Source: an uncultured Muribaculaceae bacterium (lineage in GTDB: Bacteria > Bacteroidota > Bacteroidia > Bacteroidales > Muribaculaceae). From it: a DNA stretch of 64,000 bases. The notes beneath the pieces were generated by a model. It was not told the DNA's origin, made no database searches, and worked only from the letters and a program-made list of their open reading frames with translations. Position 1 is the first letter of the stretch. Each line of letters opens with the position of its first letter. Position numbers and translations under genes: made by a program. The stretch covers positions 22,951 to 86,950 of the forward strand of contig CANDNO010000001.1 of the NCBI GenBank assembly GCA_947386115.1, given 5' to 3'. Positions 1 to 10,296 of the stretch are shown here, piece after piece.

Positions 1-721
1 TGATGTTGTCGTAGTGGTTGTCGGCCGGCAGGTTCTCGCCGAGCACGTAGTAGAAATAGGCGTCGAGACCACGGTGGGCCACTTCGGCCGGATTGAGCAG
101 CTTTAGCGTACCCGAAGCAGCGTTGCGCGGGTTGGCAAAAAGCGGCTCTTCGTTGAATGCACGCTCGGCGTTGAGTCGCTCGAACGCTTCCCAGGGGAGA
201 AGTACCTCGCCTCGTATCTCAAACATCTCGGGCCATCCCGAGCCTGTGAGTTGCAATGGAATGCTGCGTATGGTCTTTATATTGTCGGTAACGACATCGC
301 CCTTTTCGCCGTCGCCTCGGGTGACGGCACGCACGAGGCGTCCATGCTCGTAGATGAGCGAAATCGATGTTCCGTCATATTTCATCTCGCCAACAATGTC
401 GAACGGCTGTCCGTCGAGTGCCTGCCGTGTGCGGCGCATGAACTCTTCAACCTCGGCAATGGAGTAGGTGTTGCCGAGCGACAGCATGGGGTAGACATGA
501 GCTACTTGATCAAACTGCCTGTTGATATCGCTGCCTACGCGGTGGGTAGGCGACAGTGGATCGTCAAACTCGGGATGCTCTTTTTCGAGCCTCTCAAGTT
601 CCTTGAGCAGCATGTCGAAGTCATAGTCGCTGATTGTGGGCGAGTTGAGCACATAGTATGAATGGTTGTGACGATTTATCTCGTCGCGTAGCTCGAGAAC
701 ACGTTGCCGGATGTCGGTCAT
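1..721 (-). CDS. ligA: NAD-dependent DNA ligase LigA, N-terminal part (cut by window edge)
   Basis: The minus-strand frame from the ATG at 721 stays open to the window edge, giving the first 240 or so residues of LigA. It would seal nicks in DNA during replication and repair using NAD+. Visible are the Ia-domain motif HNHSYY (residues 18-23) that binds NMN, and the adenylation motif GEMKYDGTS with the nucleotidyl lysine at residue 114 (KYDG for the usual KLDG). The RGEV motif follows further on. The OB-fold, zinc finger, HhH and BRCT parts lie outside the window. The next gene to the right on the same strand is the NlpC/P60 hydrolase. Confidence 0.95.
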   Translation of the reverse strand, partial: MTDIRQRVLELRDEINRHNHSYYVLNSPTISDYDFDMLLKELERLEKEHPEFDDPLSPTHRVGSDINRQFDQVAHVYPMLSLGNTYSIAEVEEFMRRTRQALDGQPFDIVGEMKYDGTSISLIYEHGRLVRAVTRGDGEKGDVVTDNIKTIRSIPLQLTGSGWPEMFEIRGEVLLPWEAFERLNAERAFNEEPLFANPRNAASGTLKLLNPAEVAHRGLDAYFYYVLGENLPADNHYDNI

Positions 722-745
722 GATGGTAGAGTGGGGGAATAATGA

Positions 746-1324
746 TTAGTTGATAACTCGGCGAGCGCCAAGAAAGCGCTGGCTATAGTAGGGCATTGAC
801 ACGCGGTCGATGCGTATGCCACCCTTTACGGCGGCATGGATGAATGTGATTTCGCCCGTGGCTGGGTCCGAGTCGATAGCGATAGCTACGTGGCCGACAG
901 AGCGAGAACGACGCCCCTTGAAAAACAGCAGGTCGCCGGGTTTTACCTCGTCGGTCGATACCTCGATACCTTCGGTAAACTGACCTCTCGATGAGGGCGA
1001 CAGTCTGTAACCAAACTGACGGTATACATAGCTTGTGAAACCCGAGCAGTCAAATCCCTTAGGCGATTTTCCGCCGCGCACGTAGCGTGTGCCCATGTGC
1101 ATGTTGGCTTCGTTGAGAAGGTCGGCGACCAGTCGCAGGCTTTCGGCGTCGGAATCCACCGCATCGGTGTCTACTGGAAGCAGGCGGTCCATGTTCATGA
1201 AATTGGCCGAGGCAAGAATCGATGCCTCAAGTGCGGCTTCAGAAGCCATAGGAGGAGTGGCGGCCATAGCGGTGGCAGCAAATCCTAATAGTCCTAAAGT
1301 TCCGATTACTAATTTCTTAAACAT
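746..1324 (-). CDS. Secreted NlpC/P60 (C40) cell-wall hydrolase
   Basis: A 192-residue protein with a signal peptide (residues 1-21, ending TAMAA) and a C-terminal NlpC/P60 domain. The catalytic Cys is C93 in FDCSGF, the His is H145 in GHVAIA, and the third polar residue is H163 in FIHAA. Such enzymes are papain-like endopeptidases that cut D-iGlu-diaminopimelate bonds in peptidoglycan stem peptides, here in the periplasm. The stretch between residues 22 and 75 is a short helical lead with no recognised domain, so no SH3b substrate-binding module is present. It sits 24 bp upstream of ligA on the same strand. The family is certain; the physiological role is not. Confidence 0.88.
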   Translation of the reverse strand: MFKKLVIGTLGLLGFAATAMAATPPMASEAALEASILASANFMNMDRLLPVDTDAVDSDAESLRLVADLLNEANMHMGTRYVRGGKSPKGFDCSGFTSYVYRQFGYRLSPSSRGQFTEGIEVSTDEVKPGDLLFFKGRRSRSVGHVAIAIDSDPATGEITFIHAAVKGGIRIDRVSMPYYSQRFLGARRVIN

Positions 1325-1458
1325 TGGTTTCGTGTCGTTGTGATAATGAGGCCAATGATAATGACGCTCATTTTTATTTCGACCACAAAATTAGTAAATC
1401 AGGGTGTTAAATCAAACCCTTAAAGAGTTATATAAACGCCGTTGTCTATTAAACTATG

Positions 1459-2304
1459 TTAATCTTTAAGTGGATGTTTCAAGGCTATTGACAAGGCTTT
1501 GAATATTTTCATATCGTAGCATCCGGTTATCTGTGCACGTCCTCCTTCGATCGGGCAGTTGACCACCGGGGCCGACATTACATATCCGTCAACGATTACG
1601 GCTATAGGTTTTCCTATGTTATTGGTAGTGAGATTTTCAAATTGTCGGGCTCCGGCGCGGTCCATTTTTATGTCGCAGTATATGTAGTCAAAATTGTCGT
1701 TGTTGCCATAATCGCTGTTTTCAACGTTGACGGTTATAGCCTCATCAGTATTGATAAGGTATAGTACCGATGCTATAGAATCGGCCTGGTTTTTCAGGAA
1801 ATACTGCTTGGTTTTCATCGACCATGCGGGTACAACACCTTTAGGCAGGACTTCGCCTATCTTGGGCGTAGTGAATAGTGAGTCTATCCTTGCTTTGTCA
1901 AGGTCGTCGACCGTAAAGGCTAATTGCGGAGTGCTGTTGGGTAGAATTATTCCCGGTTTTATGGAGTCAATTGCCGATGAGATTGAATGATATCGATACT
2001 CTGTGGGCATGACTACGGGTGCAAAGCTAAGCTCGCCTTTAAAGCGGGTGAGCATCATTAGCTCTTTCTCGTCGGTATCGACAGGCACCGTGAGGTATAG
2101 CGAGTCTCCGCTAAAGTCGACCGAGTGGACAGCAAGTCCGTAGTCTTCGAGACGGGCATCTACAATTGCAGCATTGTGTTCACCGCCCATATCGGGTGCA
2201 GGTTTTAGAATCGCAACGGTCTTGGTTTCGGGTTGGCTACAAGAACACAGCACCACGCCCAACGCCGACACGGCCGTCAAGACAGAGAAACGCATTGATT
2301 TCAT
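1459..2304 (-). CDS. Lipoprotein with SecD P1-head-like domain
   Basis: A 281-residue protein with an SPII signal (C22 after VVLCS). The last 75 or so residues resemble the P1 'head' subdomain of SecD: GARQFENLTTNNIGKPIAVI, then VDGYVMSAPV, then GGRAQITG, matching the order seen in SecD between its first membrane helix and the transmembrane bundle. There is no membrane bundle here, so this is a stand-alone lipid-anchored version rather than a protein-export channel. The N-terminal half is not recognised. It is a single gene between an NlpC/P60 gene and a divergent toxin-antitoxin pair. Function unknown; a role in envelope protein handling is only inference from the domain. Confidence 0.65.
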   Translation of the reverse strand: MKSMRFSVLTAVSALGVVLCSCSQPETKTVAILKPAPDMGGEHNAAIVDARLEDYGLAVHSVDFSGDSLYLTVPVDTDEKELMMLTRFKGELSFAPVVMPTEYRYHSISSAIDSIKPGIILPNSTPQLAFTVDDLDKARIDSLFTTPKIGEVLPKGVVPAWSMKTKQYFLKNQADSIASVLYLINTDEAITVNVENSDYGNNDNFDYIYCDIKMDRAGARQFENLTTNNIGKPIAVIVDGYVMSAPVVNCPIEGGRAQITGCYDMKIFKALSIALKHPLKD

Positions 2305-2399
2305 AATTCAAAAAGTATAAGATGATTACAGCTACAAATCTACAAAATAAATCACGACCAGCAAAAGTTGACATAAAAACTTTCAATATTGTAATTATA

Positions 2400-2432
2400 A
2401 TTTCAGAATGTGAAATATTATTCATATATTTG
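2400..2432 (+). promoter_or_regulatory. higBA promoter with palindromic operator
   Basis: TATATTTG at 2425-2432 matches the Bacteroides -7 box TAnnTTTG, with TTTC 20 bp upstream as a one-mismatch -33 box. The -33 box is the left arm of the inverted repeat TTTCA-N5-TGAAA (2401-2415). Antitoxins of the HigA type bind palindromes in their own promoter, so this is the likely autoregulatory operator. Inference from position and symmetry. Confidence 0.55.
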
Positions 2433-2455
2433 TTGCGGTTAATAAAGATAAGCTG

Positions 2456-2749
2456 ATGAGAATTATAGCCGAACGAACTATAAGAGAATATTACGAAAAG
2501 AATCCAAAAGCAAAAATAGCATTGGAAGATTGGGTAGCTACGGTTAAAAGGTCGCAGTGGCGCTGTTTTGCTGATATCAAGGCGACTTTTAACTCGGTTG
2601 ACTATGTCGGCAATCAGCATTATGTCTTTAATATCAAAGGTAATGATTATCGTATGGTGGTTGTTATAAAGTTTATACCGCAATTTGTTCTTATACGTTT
2701 TATAGGAACGCATAAAGAATATGATAAAATCGATTGTTCTATTATATAA
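2456..2749 (+). CDS. higB: HigB-type mRNA interferase toxin
   Basis: A 97-residue RelE-superfamily toxin of the HigB family (residues such as IREYYEKNPKAK near the start and GNDYRMVVVI, IRFIGTHKEYDKID near the end are family hallmarks). These toxins cut mRNA on the ribosome and are neutralised by the cognate antitoxin. The toxin gene comes first, as is usual for higBA, and the antitoxin starts within 15 bp. The pair is visibly AT-richer than the flanking ligA and groEL genes, suggesting horizontal acquisition. The start ATG lies 23 bp after the -7 box. Confidence 0.85.
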   Translation: MRIIAERTIREYYEKNPKAKIALEDWVATVKRSQWRCFADIKATFNSVDYVGNQHYVFNIKGNDYRMVVVIKFIPQFVLIRFIGTHKEYDKIDCSII

Positions 2750-2761
2750 TACTGATTGATT

Positions 2762-3127
2762 ATGACAAAGATAGAAAATGAAATGCAGTATAGGGTTACT
2801 CTTCAACGTGTTGAAGAGCTTATGCTTGGTCTGCCTGAAGATACTCCTGCCGACGATCCCCGTATGGTAGAGCTGACATTATTGGGTAACCTGGTGGCCG
2901 ATTATGACGAGGAACACTATCCTATAGGCAAGCCATCGCTTGTTGATGTCATAAAACTGCGCATGTATGAAATGGGTTTGAATCAGTTATCATTGTCAAA
3001 ACTGTTGGGTATTAATCCGGCTCGAGTGTGTGAATATCTGTCGGGGAAAAGAACGCCCACTTTACATCAAGCTCGTATTATAAGTCAAAAACTAAATATT
3101 GATCCGGCTATCGTATTAGGCGTTTAA
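2762..3127 (+). CDS. higA: HigA-type XRE-family antitoxin
   Basis: A protein of about 121 residues whose C-terminal half is an XRE-type helix-turn-helix (LGINPARVCEYLSGKRTP contains the turn and recognition helix). The N-terminal part (residues 1-60) is the acidic toxin-neutralising region typical for HigA partners of HigB. The ATG at 2762 is preferred; a TTG at 2756 in frame would add two residues. It should bind HigB and repress the shared promoter through the palindrome upstream. The gene ends 16 bp before a strong terminator shared with groEL. Confidence 0.85.
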   Translation: MTKIENEMQYRVTLQRVEELMLGLPEDTPADDPRMVELTLLGNLVADYDEEHYPIGKPSLVDVIKLRMYEMGLNQLSLSKLLGINPARVCEYLSGKRTPTLHQARIISQKLNIDPAIVLGV

Positions 3128-3142
3128 CAAACTTGTTATAAC

Positions 3143-3182
3143 TAAAAAAGTCTCGAGCCCACTGTGGGTTCGAGACTTTTTT
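3143..3182. terminator. Bidirectional terminator between higA and groEL
   Basis: A long stem (AGTCTCGA, CCCAC, then GTGGG, TCGAGACT) is flanked by A-runs on the left and T-runs on the right, so it can end transcription both from higBA (plus) and from groESL (minus). Confidence 0.85.
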
Positions 3183-3204
3183 GATATGGTTTGGGATGAG
3201 TGAA

Positions 3205-4854
<1,650 letters not shown>

Positions 4855-4889
4855 TTAGTGTATTATATGTATGTTGAGGTGATCGTGTA

Positions 4890-5162
4890 TTATTCGCATA
4901 TAGCGAGGATGTCGCTCTGACGCATGATGAGGAGCTTCTCGCCATCAACGTCGATCTCTGTGCCGGCATACTTGCCGTAGAGCACAACGTCACCTTCTTT
5001 TACTACCATTTCCTCGTCCTTGCTGCCATTGCCGGCTGCGAGTACATTACCTTTCAAGGGTTTCTCTTTAGCTGTATCGGGAATGATGATACCTGAAACG
5101 GTAACTTCCTCGGCTGCAGTGGGGCGCACGAGGACGCGGTCTGATAACGGTTTGATTTTCAT
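4890..5162 (-). CDS. groS: Co-chaperonin GroES
   Basis: A 90-residue GroES, normal length, beginning [12 protein letters not shown] and carrying the mobile-loop region ([13 protein letters not shown] [10 protein letters not shown]) that caps GroEL, and YGKYAGTEI near the C-terminus. It closes the GroEL chamber during folding. First gene of the groESL operon. The start ATG lies about 40 bases after the predicted start of a sigma-54 promoter; no CIRCE operator is present in the leader. Confidence 0.98.
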   Translation of the reverse strand: MKIKPLSDRVLVRPTAAEEVTVSGIIIPDTAKEKPLKGNVLAAGNGSKDEEMVVKEGDVVLYGKYAGTEIDVDGEKLLIMRQSDILAICE

Positions 5163-5214
5163 GATTGTTTAGTATTTATGTTTTTGATATATTATTTTCT
5201 ACACTGAGTTGTAT

Positions 5215-5231
5215 TGCAACTTCCGTGCCAA
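5215..5231 (-). promoter_or_regulatory. Sigma-54 (-24/-12) promoter of groESL
   Basis: On the minus strand the sequence reads TTGGCACG-GAAG-TTGCA, an exact match to the sigma-54 consensus YTGGCACG-N4-TTGCW with the invariant GG and GC in register. Transcription would begin near 5204, leaving a 40-base leader before groES. The match is by eye; chance expectation for the 13 fixed positions in this window is far below one. No enhancer-binding-protein site was identified. Confidence 0.7.
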
Positions 5232-5247
5232 ATGTCATATATGTCAT

Positions 5248-5282
5248 AAAAAAGTGACAGGTTGTCGTGTCTAACCTGTCAC
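5248..5282 (-). terminator. Terminator after plsC
   Basis: On the minus strand a perfect 10-bp stem (GTGACAGGTT / AACCTGTCAC) is followed by six T residues. It ends the pyrB-to-plsC transcript just before the groESL promoter region. Confidence 0.88.
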
Positions 5283-5311
5283 TCGCTATAACAAATGAGT
5301 TGATATTTTGT

Positions 5312-6034
5312 TCAACGGTATCGCTCGGGTAGTGCCGTTTTTATTGCCCGGGCTGTCTGCTCCATTACCTCGGCGCGCTCAGCGTCATCGGTAGGGGCGG
5401 CTATGGGGCGGTGTATCGTAAGTGTTATGTGACCCCATCGTGGCAGCTTCTTGGAGCGGGGCATGACATCATAGGCACCGTCGATGGTGACAGGCACAAG
5501 CGGCAATTTGAATTCAAGCGCCAGCTGGTAGGCGCCTTTCTTGAATGGCCTCATGTGACCGTCTTTCGAGCGGGCGCCTTCGGGGAACACCACCAGCGAC
5601 GAGCCCCCCTTGAGGCTGCGCTCGGCAGTTTCCATCGTGCGGCGCACGGCGGCAGGCGACGAGTGGTCGACGAAAATATGACCTGCTCTGTAGCAACTGT
5701 ATCCTACGAGAGGTATCTTGCGCAGGCTTTTTTTCATCATCCATTTGAAATCGTGGCCTAAGAAGCCGTAGATTGCAAAGATGTCAAATGCTCCCTGATG
5801 GTTGGCGACAAACACGTACGATGTCTTGCGGTCGACGTTTTCACGGCCGTTGACAGTTACTCCTACAAGATTCAACCAGCAGAACAGTTTTGCCCAGATG
5901 TGGGCAGGGTAGTATGCAGCCCATTTCATACCCACCGAGGTGAATATGATCGTGGTCAACGCAGCCAGTATTGTGGCTACGAGCAGCACGGGTACTGCGA
6001 CAAGAAACTGGTATATTCTGTAGGGTATGATCAT
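5312..6034 (-). CDS. plsC: 1-acyl-sn-glycerol-3-phosphate acyltransferase
   Basis: A 240-residue membrane-associated acyltransferase that adds the second acyl chain to lysophosphatidic acid to make phosphatidic acid. An N-terminal hydrophobic stretch (about residues 8-33) anchors it to the inner membrane. The catalytic H-X4-D motif is NHQGAFD (H79, D84) and the substrate-phosphate motif is FPEGARS (E152; the family usually has EGTRS). It is the last gene of the run that begins with pyrB, 25 bp after glyA, and is followed by a strong terminator. Confidence 0.92.
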   Translation of the reverse strand: MIIPYRIYQFLVAVPVLLVATILAALTTIIFTSVGMKWAAYYPAHIWAKLFCWLNLVGVTVNGRENVDRKTSYVFVANHQGAFDIFAIYGFLGHDFKWMMKKSLRKIPLVGYSCYRAGHIFVDHSSPAAVRRTMETAERSLKGGSSLVVFPEGARSKDGHMRPFKKGAYQLALEFKLPLVPVTIDGAYDVMPRSKKLPRWGHITLTIHRPIAAPTDDAERAEVMEQTARAIKTALPERYR

Positions 6035-6059
6035 GGAAATTATGCTTTAGAACCGGCTC

Positions 6060-7340
6060 TTAGTATGCAAACATCGGGTAGTCCTGCATCATGGCGTTTA
6101 CACGCTCGCGCACTGCCTTGATCGTGGCCTCGCTCTCGGGGTTTGAGAGAACGGTGTCGATCATCTCAACGATGTCACCCATGTGGTTTTCTTTGAGACC
6201 GCGGGTTGTGATGGCGGCGGTGCCGAGGCGTATGCCCGAAGTCTGGAATGCCGAGCGAGAGTCGAACGGCACCATGTTCTTGTTGGCGGTAATGTCGGCG
6301 TCGACAAGAACGCGCTCCGCTACTTTACCGGTGAGCTCGGGGAACTTGGTGCGCAGGTCCACGAGCATGCAGTGGTTGTCGGTTCCGCCCGATATGATCT
6401 TGTAACCCTTGTCGATGAGAGCGGCTGCCATTGTGGCGGCGTTCTTCTTGACCTGAGACTGGTACTCTTTGTACTCGGGCTGCAGGGCCTCGCCGAATGC
6501 TACTGCCTTGGCTGCGATAACGTGCTCGAGAGGGCCACCCTGGGTGCCGGGGAATACGGCCGAGTCGATGAGCGATGACATCATGCGCACCTCGCCCTTC
6601 TTGGTGGTCTTGCCCCAGGGGTTCTCGAAGTCTTTGCCCAGGAGGATGATGCCGCCGCGGGGACCACGCAGTGTCTTGTGGGTGGTCGATGTCACAATGT
6701 GGGCATACTTGAGCGGGTTGTCAAGCAGGCCGGCAGCGATGAGACCGGCAGGGTGGGCCATGTCGATCATGAGAATGGCGCCAATCTCGTCGGCTATGCG
6801 ACGCATGCGGGCGTAGTCCCATTCGCGCGAGTAGGCGCTCGCACCGCCAATGATGAGTTTCGGACGTTCTCTGAGGGCAACCTCTTCCATCTGGTCGTAG
6901 TCAACGAGGCCGGTGTCTTCCTTGACGTTGTATTCAAGAGCGTTGAACATGAGTCCCGAGAAGTTTACAGGGCTGCCGTGTGACAGGTGGCCGCCATGCG
7001 ACAGGTTAAGACCCAGGAACTTGTCGCCCGGTTTCAGTACGGTCATGAACACTGCCATGTTGGCCTGGGCACCCGAGTGGGGCTGAACGTTGGCATACTC
7101 GGCACCGTAAATCTCTTTCAGACGGTCGATAGCCAGAGTCTCCATCTCGTCGACTACCTGGCAGCCGCCATAGTATCGGTGGCCGGGATAGCCCTCGGCA
7201 TATTTGTTAGTGAGGCAAGAGCCCATGGCCTGCATTACCTGATCGCTGACAAAGTTTTCTGAAGCGATAAGCTCGATTCCTTTCTTTTGACGCTGATGCT
7301 CGCGCTCAATGATGTCGAATACTACGCTGTCTTGTTTCAT
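6060..7340 (-). CDS. glyA: Serine hydroxymethyltransferase
   Basis: A full-length 426-residue PLP enzyme that converts serine and tetrahydrofolate into glycine and 5,10-methylene-THF, supplying one-carbon units for purine and thymidylate synthesis. The PLP lysine is K222 in [27 protein letters not shown] (residues 47-59) and [10 protein letters not shown] are the usual SHMT signatures. It lies between a flavin-reductase-like gene (50 bp) and plsC (25 bp), in line with pyrBI. Its one-carbon product fits with the pyrimidine genes in the same run. Confidence 0.97.
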   Translation of the reverse strand: MKQDSVVFDIIEREHQRQKKGIELIASENFVSDQVMQAMGSCLTNKYAEGYPGHRYYGGCQVVDEMETLAIDRLKEIYGAEYANVQPHSGAQANMAVFMTVLKPGDKFLGLNLSHGGHLSHGSPVNFSGLMFNALEYNVKEDTGLVDYDQMEEVALRERPKLIIGGASAYSREWDYARMRRIADEIGAILMIDMAHPAGLIAAGLLDNPLKYAHIVTSTTHKTLRGPRGGIILLGKDFENPWGKTTKKGEVRMMSSLIDSAVFPGTQGGPLEHVIAAKAVAFGEALQPEYKEYQSQVKKNAATMAAALIDKGYKIISGGTDNHCMLVDLRTKFPELTGKVAERVLVDADITANKNMVPFDSRSAFQTSGIRLGTAAITTRGLKENHMGDIVEMIDTVLSNPESEATIKAVRERVNAMMQDYPMFAY

Positions 7341-7390
7341 TGCTTATATATTATATAATGTGTAATAACTATTCGTTCAATAATTCTCAA

Positions 7391-7957
7391 TTATTTTTTC
7401 TTCTTTACCGTCCAGCCAAACCGTCCTATCTCGGCTCCCTGCTCGTAGTAGTGGCCGTGTGAATAGTTCAGCAGACCGGCGGCCCCGAGGTCGAAGGCGC
7501 CCGTCGACGGGTCGATGAGACTCTCGTCGGCTCTCACATTCAGCACCTCGGCAATGAACATGTGGTGGCTTCCGAGCGGCACTATCTCCTTCACCCTGCA
7601 CTCGATGCTTAGGGGCGACTCGGCTATTGAGGGGCATGACACCATCACGCCTGGCTCGCGCGTAAGACCACACTCGGCCCACTTGTCAAAGTCGCGTCCG
7701 CTTTTTACGCCACACCAGTCGGTAGCTTTGGCCAGCGCTTTGGTCGTGAGGTTCACGGTAAATTCCATCGTCTCCTTTATCATCCCGTAGCTGTGACGCT
7801 CGGGGCGTACCGAGATATAAAGCATGGCCGGGTCGGTGCAGATTGTTCCCGTCCAGGCTACTGTGATGATGTTGTCGTTGCCGTTAGAGTCGGCACAACT
7901 CACCATTACCGCCGGCAGCGGGTAAATCATAGTTCCGGGTTTCCAGTTCTGTTTCAT
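7391..7957 (-). CDS. Flavin reductase family (FMN-binding split-barrel) protein
   Basis: A 188-residue protein with the flavin reductase-like fold: MIYPLPAVMVSC near the N-terminus, ITVAWTGTICTDPAMLYISV, and the stretch around residues 60-90 that binds FMN. Relatives either reduce free flavin with NAD(P)H or use bound FMN to reduce small molecules; the substrate cannot be read from sequence. No signal peptide, so cytoplasmic. It lies between pyrI (25 bp) and glyA (50 bp) and is probably cotranscribed with them. Confidence 0.85.
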   Translation of the reverse strand: MKQNWKPGTMIYPLPAVMVSCADSNGNDNIITVAWTGTICTDPAMLYISVRPERHSYGMIKETMEFTVNLTTKALAKATDWCGVKSGRDFDKWAECGLTREPGVMVSCPSIAESPLSIECRVKEIVPLGSHHMFIAEVLNVRADESLIDPSTGAFDLGAAGLLNYSHGHYYEQGAEIGRFGWTVKKKK

Positions 7958-7982
7958 AATCTCGCGGTGACGGTGTGGAGTA

Positions 7983-8441
7983 TCAGAGAATGTTGGCCTT
8001 GTCGGCCTTGATCATGTGGCTGCAATAATGGCACTTGATTACGACAGGCTCGCGGCTCACGACGGTGAAACGCGTAGCCATAGGCTCGTTGTTGGTGATG
8101 CACTTGGGGTTGTCACATTTCACGATGCCTACGATGGTGTCTGGCAGTGTAACGGGGCGCTTCTCTGTGACCTCGAAGTCGCGTATTGTGTTCACGACGG
8201 CTGTAGGTGCTATAAGCGCTATGCGGTTGAGAGTCTTTTCGGGAAAGTTGACATCGGCAACTTTGATAATACCCTTCGATTCTAGTTTTGAACTGTGCAG
8301 GTTGTTGCCTATGGTGAGCTGGGTGTCGAGCTTCTCGAGACCCAGAATCTTGACACACTTAAACAGAGCACGTGAGGGTATGTGATCGATTACGATGCCG
8401 TTGCGCAGGGCTGCTACGGCGAGTTCTTTCTTCGGTGCCAT
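7983..8441 (-). CDS. pyrI: Aspartate carbamoyltransferase regulatory chain
   Basis: A 152-residue ATCase regulatory subunit. The N-terminal allosteric domain binds nucleotides, and the C-terminal zinc domain, with C109, C114, C137 and C140 (CDNPKC and CHYC), contacts the catalytic chain. It confers feedback control by CTP/ATP on the first committed step of pyrimidine synthesis. Its start codon overlaps the pyrB stop codon by one base (TAATG), consistent with coupled translation. Confidence 0.97.
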   Translation of the reverse strand: MAPKKELAVAALRNGIVIDHIPSRALFKCVKILGLEKLDTQLTIGNNLHSSKLESKGIIKVADVNFPEKTLNRIALIAPTAVVNTIRDFEVTEKRPVTLPDTIVGIVKCDNPKCITNNEPMATRFTVVSREPVVIKCHYCSHMIKADKANIL

Positions 8442-9370
8442 TATTCTTTATCTTTAAGTGGGTTGATACCAAGTGCGTTGCATATAAGAGCCTGGCGGGT
8501 GAACAATCCGTTCTTGGCCTGGGTGAAGTAGTAGGCTTTGGGATTGTCGTCGACATCATAGTCAATCTCGTTGACGCGGGGGAGCGGGTGGAGGATTCTG
8601 AGATTCTCTCGCGAGCCCTCGAGCATAGCGTTGCGCAGGGTGTAGAGATCTTTTACGCGTTCATACTCCATGATGTCGGTGAAGCGCTCGCGCTGCACGC
8701 GGGTCATATATATAATGTCGGACGTGTTGATGACGTCGGCATCAAAGTCGGTGTGCTCGGTATATTTTATTCCGTTTTGGTCGCAGAACTCGAGATACTC
8801 GCGGGGCATCTGAAGCTCCTTGCAGGCTACGAAGCGGAACGTGGGGTTGAAATATCTCATCGCCATGATGAGCGAGTGAACCGTGCGTCCATATTTCAGG
8901 TCGCCTACGAGTGTTATCGTGAGGTTGTCGAGACGGCCTTGTGTCTTGTAGATAGAGTAGAGGTCAAGCATCGTCTGCGACGGGTGCTGATGTGCGCCGT
9001 CGCCCGCGTTGATGATAGGCACGTCGGTAACCTCTGTGGCATATCTTGCAGCACCCTCGAGGTAGTGGCGCATGATAATGAGATCGACATAGTTGCTCAC
9101 CATTATTATGGTGTCTTTGAGGGTCTCGCCCTTCGATGAACTTGTTGTCGACGCGTCGCTGAAGCCTATGATACGGCCGCCAAGACGGTTTACTGCGGTT
9201 TCAAAACTCAGTCGTGTGCGGGTCGACGGTTCAAAGAACAAGGTCGCCACGACACGGCCATCAAGAATCTTGTGGTTGGGATTTTCCTCGAAGTAGCGTG
9301 CCAGCTCCAGAAGGCTAAGCATCTGCTCTTTAGTGAGGTCCGAGATAGAAACAAGGCTATTTGGATTCAT
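8441..9370 (-). CDS. pyrB: Aspartate carbamoyltransferase catalytic chain
   Basis: Catalytic subunit that joins carbamoyl phosphate and aspartate to form N-carbamoyl-aspartate. From the ATG at 9370 it has 309 residues, the normal length; an in-frame upstream ATG at 9412 would add 14 unconserved residues. The carbamoyl-phosphate motif STRTR is at residues 49-53, with [17 protein letters not shown] and HPLPRVNEI following in order. It heads a run with pyrI, a flavin reductase, glyA and plsC. No pyrimidine-responsive leader was recognised upstream. Confidence 0.97.
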   Translation of the reverse strand: MNPNSLVSISDLTKEQMLSLLELARYFEENPNHKILDGRVVATLFFEPSTRTRLSFETAVNRLGGRIIGFSDASTTSSSKGETLKDTIIMVSNYVDLIIMRHYLEGAARYATEVTDVPIINAGDGAHQHPSQTMLDLYSIYKTQGRLDNLTITLVGDLKYGRTVHSLIMAMRYFNPTFRFVACKELQMPREYLEFCDQNGIKYTEHTDFDADVINTSDIIYMTRVQRERFTDIMEYERVKDLYTLRNAMLEGSRENLRILHPLPRVNEIDYDVDDNPKAYYFTQAKNGLFTRQALICNALGINPLKDKE

Positions 9371-9466
9371 CTTTGCCGGTTTTTCTGCAAAATTACTACA
9401 AATTTTTGGCATACGCCTCTTTTTAGATACTCAAAATTATAAAAATTATAAATGTTTTGTGTTTTG

Positions 9467-9508
9467 AAAAAAAGAGCGCCCGCTTTGGCTTTGGGGCCAA
9501 GGCGGGCG
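9467..9508 (-). terminator. Terminator after the redoxin-like gene
   Basis: A GC-rich stem (CGCCCGC / GCGGGCG with an inner TTTGG/CCAA part) is followed on the minus strand by seven T residues. It separates the 9531-10016 gene from pyrB. Confidence 0.85.
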
Positions 9509-9530
9509 TGGAAAGTTGTGCTTGTTGATG

Positions 9531-10016
9531 TTAGTTCAACAATGAATTGACTTGTTCGGCATCGGGGTCTACGGCCAGGATTACTCCGCGGGGATTAATC
9601 ATGAACGTGTGCAGTCCGCGATCAAGATGATATTCTTTCATGATGTCGGCTGCTTTGAGGCCCTCGACGTGATATTGCGAGCTGGCGTTCAGATTGTCGC
9701 GCTTGACTACCTCGTCAAACAAAGTTGCGTTGCGGTCAAAGTTTACCGCTACATGTTCCAATCTGTTTTCTCGGCCGGCGAGTGCCGTGTACTCGTTGCA
9801 TCTGATTCGCGAAGCGGCGTCGCTTGACGACCAGAATGTCAACAATACATACTCACCCTTTAACTCGCTGAGAGTTGTAGATGTCGAGTCGGCAGCTGTC
9901 AGTGACAGGCCGGGTGCACGATAACCCACTACGGGAGCGGTGGCGCGGTCGGTGAATGCCGACAGGGTGAGAACCAAGAAAGCGAAGCTGGCAATAAACA
10001 GGATTGCTTTCTTCAT
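9531..10016 (-). CDS. Exported thioredoxin-like protein lacking the CXXC motif
   Basis: A 161-residue protein with a signal peptide (residues 1-21) and a TlpA/AhpC-type thioredoxin fold: APGLSLTAADS, LKGEYVLLTFWSS, then the fold-closing THFMINPRG-like stretch HTFMINPRGVILAV. The place of the redox motif after the Trp of strand beta reads SSSDAASR, so CXXC is absent; the only mature cysteine is C73, a few residues later. The residue before TFMI is His where redoxins have cis-Pro. It is therefore unlikely to be a disulfide oxidoreductase. Single gene with its own terminator. Confidence 0.75.
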   Translation of the reverse strand: MKKAILFIASFAFLVLTLSAFTDRATAPVVGYRAPGLSLTAADSTSTTLSELKGEYVLLTFWSSSDAASRIRCNEYTALAGRENRLEHVAVNFDRNATLFDEVVKRDNLNASSQYHVEGLKAADIMKEYHLDRGLHTFMINPRGVILAVDPDAEQVNSLLN

Positions 10017-10296
10017 AATTATGGTTTTATGTTACTACTAAGAATTGTCGGCTGTGCTGCAATCACGCAGAGTAAAACTGCCGCAATCCTTGCCGATTTT
10101 CGGCTCGGTGTCATCTCTATGACACGTCATTGTGTGTGTTGAACGATGCAAAGTTACGAATTTTCAATGACATTACCAATTTGTAACATCCTTAGTCCAG
10201 GTATTGTTCAGTCACACGGCTCTACTCCCCGCATTGCAAGCGGAGTGATGGATGATTGTTAATTTTGGTTAATCAAGCCGTTGCTTGGGCTCGTTT

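Noticed and set aside
2237..2806. Minus-strand frame across the higBA region
   Set aside because: It covers the toxin gene in antisense, lacks family features, and HigBA explains the locus.
5163..5247. CIRCE (HrcA) operator before groESL
   Set aside because: No TTAGCACTC-N9-GAGTGCTAA-like inverted repeat exists there; the promoter seen is of sigma-54 type.
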